Assembly (NCBI RefSeq): GCF_007197645.1
Contig: NZ_VKGK01000004.1
Location: forward strand, 1-64,000
DNA from: Shewanella hanedai
GTDB lineage: Bacteria; Pseudomonadota; Gammaproteobacteria; Enterobacterales; Shewanellaceae
Direction of reading: 5' to 3'
Length of the DNA stretch: 64,000 nt
Below the pieces are notes generated by a model. It searched no databases. It saw only the letters and a program-made list of their open reading frames with translations, and had not been told where the DNA came from. Both the position numbers and the translations under genes were made by a program. Positions 61,722-64,000 of this stretch are shown here, piece after piece. Numbering within the stretch: position 1 is the first letter of the stretch; every line of letters starts with the position of its first letter.

Positions 61722-62089
61722 ACCCCTCAGTATTTAGCTACTAAGCGAATAGTTAAAATGCCAGTCTGTTGACTGGCATTTTTTATTAAACAGGATAAAA
61801 CCCAAAGCAAAACTTAACATATCGAACTACCAAACACACAAAGTAAAGACAGTAAACCTACCAGCCAACAAGTTAGCGATACAAAAACCTACCAAAACAC
61901 CGCTATCGAATCAATCTGTTACATCAAAAGATAATAAATAGAGATAAAAACGAGCTTTAAGAGGTTTGTTAACTATCCAACACCCTATTTGATGATTTAT
62001 TGGTCAGCACGGGGAGTGAGTGCTGTCTAAACAATGACCTTAGCCAATGAACTGAAAACAAAAATAGATAAATTGATGGAGGTATTAAA
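61722..62089. other. Intergenic region, PepO / metzincin
   Basis: A 368-base gap. It holds the terminator at 61757-61787 and an AT-rich stretch rich in CCTACCA-like words near 61856-61895. No gene is seen. GGAGG for the next gene is at 62078-62082. Confidence 0.5.
61757..61787 (+). terminator. Rho-independent terminator
   Basis: AAAATGCCAGTC pairs with GACTGGCATTTT around a short TGTT loop, followed by T-rich sequence. It ends the PepO-like gene. Confidence 0.85.
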
Positions 62090-64000
62090 GTGAGAGATAC
62101 ATATCGCAACTTATACGGTGCTATAGCCTTATTACTCTTTTCTGCTCAATCTACTGCAGCAGATAATGACGTTATCACGCTCGATGTTCGCTTTCTTGTA
62201 GCAGCACAAGATAACGAGGGAACAGATGCACAAGCAAATGATGCCGCACTCAGGGAAGGTATAGACAAATTAAATGTAAGTTACCTGCCTATGGGAGTGC
62301 AGTTTAATCACAAAGACACGGTTTATATTACTAATGAAGATGTCCCTGGTTTTCACGACCCTGAAAATGGTTGGGACTACGAAGGAGAGGAGTTAGTCAG
62401 ACCTTTCTTCGCGCTCGATAGCTACAACATACTCGTGACTGAACTCAGACGGGTTAATGGTCACGCTTGGTGGCCCTATGAAGCAACCGATGCGGTCGAA
62501 GTCGACCCAGTCGATCTGGTTCGTACCACTCCTGCCCATGAAATAGGCCATAACCTCAGCATAAGACACACTTATCAAAGTAACAGTAATGGCCCGATCT
62601 CACTGCTTGCAGGTGAAATGGGGTGGAAATATGGCGACCATATTATTGATACACCGCCGGATCCCGACAGAGATGACCTCATTGAAAACTGTGTTTATAA
62701 CGGCGATGTTGTCGATGATGAAGGCGTACTCTATGCCCCTGACGCCATGAACTTTATGAGCGGAGGCAGCAACAGATGCCGAAACCGATTTTCACCTCAA
62801 CAGCAAACTCGCATGTTAAGCCTAATCTCCACTGACAAATACCACCTTTATGATAAATATGGTGATGGGCGTACCGTGCCGACTTGCGCTAACTCGACAC
62901 AAGTCATTCAATATCCTCATCACGAAGGTTTTAACGTCAACGAGGCTGTGGCCGAAACACCTTGGGTTCAGGATGTTAAAAACAACCGCTATAACTGGCG
63001 GTTTGACAGCGACACCTCATCATCACGCACCGGAGCAGATGAACCTGTAGAGGGTCACAGCTTTATCCACGTAGACACCAGCAAGATGGATGATTTTATT
63101 AGCTATGGTGATCATGTTGCCATGCTCAGCCCTTGCTTTGATTTAACCACTAAGAATACACCAACACTAGATTTCTCCTTCTCCATGTATGGTGAAGATA
63201 TGGGGACTCTGTCAATTGAAGCCACACTCGATAATGGTCAAAATTGGCTTCCACTCTGGCAGATGAGCGGCCAGAAACACACAGATGGAGACTGGGAACA
63301 AGTCAGTGTTGATTTAGAGGAGTACGCCGGACAGAAGGTTCAGCTACGACTTGATTATCAAGTCAAAGGGGAAAAAGGTGACGCATCAATAGATAGCATT
63401 CAGCTCAATGCCCAATCACAAGATAAGGTCTTCACCAGTAAAACATCTGACGACGTTGACGAAGATGCACAAACCTTCTCATTTACCCTACAAAGGGAAG
63501 GCACGGTAACTGGCGAAACATCCATATTGGTCGCCACTGAAGATCTAACCGCCATTGCAGGCACTCATTATGAAGCCATTAACTCACATGTGATGTTTGC
63601 CGCTGATGAAACCACTAAAACCGTAACCATCAATATTTTGGACAACGATGATCTAGCTGGTGATACTCAGTTCAATATCATACTGTCTGGTGGTAACGCC
63701 CCTATCGATAACCCGCCTTTAGTGGTCACAATTAAAGAGGATGAAGCACCGAATGTTGCACCAGTAGCCAGCTTTACCGTTAATGCTCAATATAACGTGG
63801 TTAACTTTACCAGCACCTCCATTGATGAAGATGGTGAGCTAGTTAGTTATCAATGGGATCTCGGCGATGGTCAAAGTGCCGATACCGACACTTTAAGTCA
63901 CACTTATGCTGAAGACGGCGAGTATACGGTAAGCTTAACGGTTACCGATAATGGCGGCCTTTCTCATACCAGCACACAAACTGTTTCGGTATCAACAGAA
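62090..64000 (+). CDS. Secreted metzincin protease with MAM, Calx-beta and PKD domains (partial)
   Basis: An open frame of 637 codons that runs off the window. It starts at GTG 62090 with GGAGG 7 bases upstream. Signal peptide about residues 1-24 (STAA-AD). The protease domain has HExxHxxxxxH as HEIGHNLSIRH (H150, E151, H154, H160) and a later Met-turn DAMNFMSGG, the metzincin pattern (pappalysin/M43-like). Next comes a MAM-like beta-sandwich (PCFDLTT to DASIDSIQL, about 345-445), a Calx-beta repeat (DEDAQTFSFTLQREG to NIILSGG, about 455-545), and a PKD domain (APVASFTVN, YQWDLGDGQSAD, SHTYAEDGEYTVSLTV, about 560-635). It probably digests extracellular protein. The C-terminus is unseen. Confidence 0.9.
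   Translation, partial: MRDTYRNLYGAIALLLFSAQSTAADNDVITLDVRFLVAAQDNEGTDAQANDAALREGIDKLNVSYLPMGVQFNHKDTVYITNEDVPGFHDPENGWDYEGEELVRPFFALDSYNILVTELRRVNGHAWWPYEATDAVEVDPVDLVRTTPAHEIGHNLSIRHTYQSNSNGPISLLAGEMGWKYGDHIIDTPPDPDRDDLIENCVYNGDVVDDEGVLYAPDAMNFMSGGSNRCRNRFSPQQQTRMLSLISTDKYHLYDKYGDGRTVPTCANSTQVIQYPHHEGFNVNEAVAETPWVQDVKNNRYNWRFDSDTSSSRTGADEPVEGHSFIHVDTSKMDDFISYGDHVAMLSPCFDLTTKNTPTLDFSFSMYGEDMGTLSIEATLDNGQNWLPLWQMSGQKHTDGDWEQVSVDLEEYAGQKVQLRLDYQVKGEKGDASIDSIQLNAQSQDKVFTSKTSDDVDEDAQTFSFTLQREGTVTGETSILVATEDLTAIAGTHYEAINSHVMFAADETTKTVTINILDNDDLAGDTQFNIILSGGNAPIDNPPLVVTIKEDEAPNVAPVASFTVNAQYNVVNFTSTSIDEDGELVSYQWDLGDGQSADTDTLSHTYAEDGEYTVSLTVTDNGGLSHTSTQTVSVSTE

Overview
The window looks like a chromosomal segment of a marine gammaproteobacterium, most likely Shewanella or a close relative. 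The basis is gene content and protein style: a secreted PepA-like aminopeptidase, an scsBCD thiol-redox operon, azurin, a tiny multiheme cytochrome c, a DUF1704/QEGLA protein beside a glutathione-synthetase-like ATP-grasp protein, CLCA_X, pyrC, PepO, and a short 14-base repeat that hugs stop codons. No species can be named from sequence alone. I saw no rRNA, tRNA or CRISPR array.

Layout. 1-5.5 kb: dodecin, secreted leucyl aminopeptidase, then a reverse-strand GMC oxidoreductase with its gluconate-2-dehydrogenase subunit 3-like partner. A frameshifted TlpA remnant lies upstream of this pair and a duplicated scrap of the GMC 3' end lies downstream. 5.6-9.8 kb: scsB-scsC-scsD plus a small membrane protein. 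9.9-15 kb: a CDGSH/glutamate-synthase-like fusion, a perfect 40-bp palindrome, and divergent metE/metR with readable MetJ and MetR operators. 15-24.8 kb: HDOD protein, SGNH esterase, TonB receptor under a cobalamin riboswitch, a BlaI/M56-TonB regulatory pair with two clear operators, DUF805, azurin and a secreted amidohydrolase.

24.9-36.8 kb is the main metabolic cluster: a sigma-54 activator diverges from class II aldolase, LsrK-like kinase and cupin genes. A response regulator/Cache histidine kinase pair follows, then a complete TRAP transporter and a porin. Together these read as outer-membrane entry, periplasmic capture, uptake, phosphorylation and aldol cleavage of a small polyol, sugar or furanone-like compound. 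The kinase is strikingly like enterobacterial LsrK (autoinducer-2 kinase), but no Lsr ABC transporter, LsrR, LsrF or LsrG is present.

36.8-54.3 kb: FMN reductase/LysR pair, DUF5666 lipoprotein, a DAACS symporter fused to a solute-binding domain, a three-heme mini cytochrome, an LPD1-like HExxH protein, pyrC, an N-formylglutamate-amidohydrolase/QEGLA fusion with its ATP-grasp partner, an RluA-family enzyme with a long coiled-coil extension, an S9 peptidase and small proteins. 54.3-59.6 kb is an accessory island: two AT-rich, tightly coupled genes of unknown function (a soluble protein and a membrane protein) flanked by mutually inverted arrays of intergenic repeats. This is the best candidate for an undescribed system. 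59.6-64 kb: PepO-like M13 peptidase and the 5' part of a secreted metzincin with MAM, Calx-beta and PKD domains that runs off the window.
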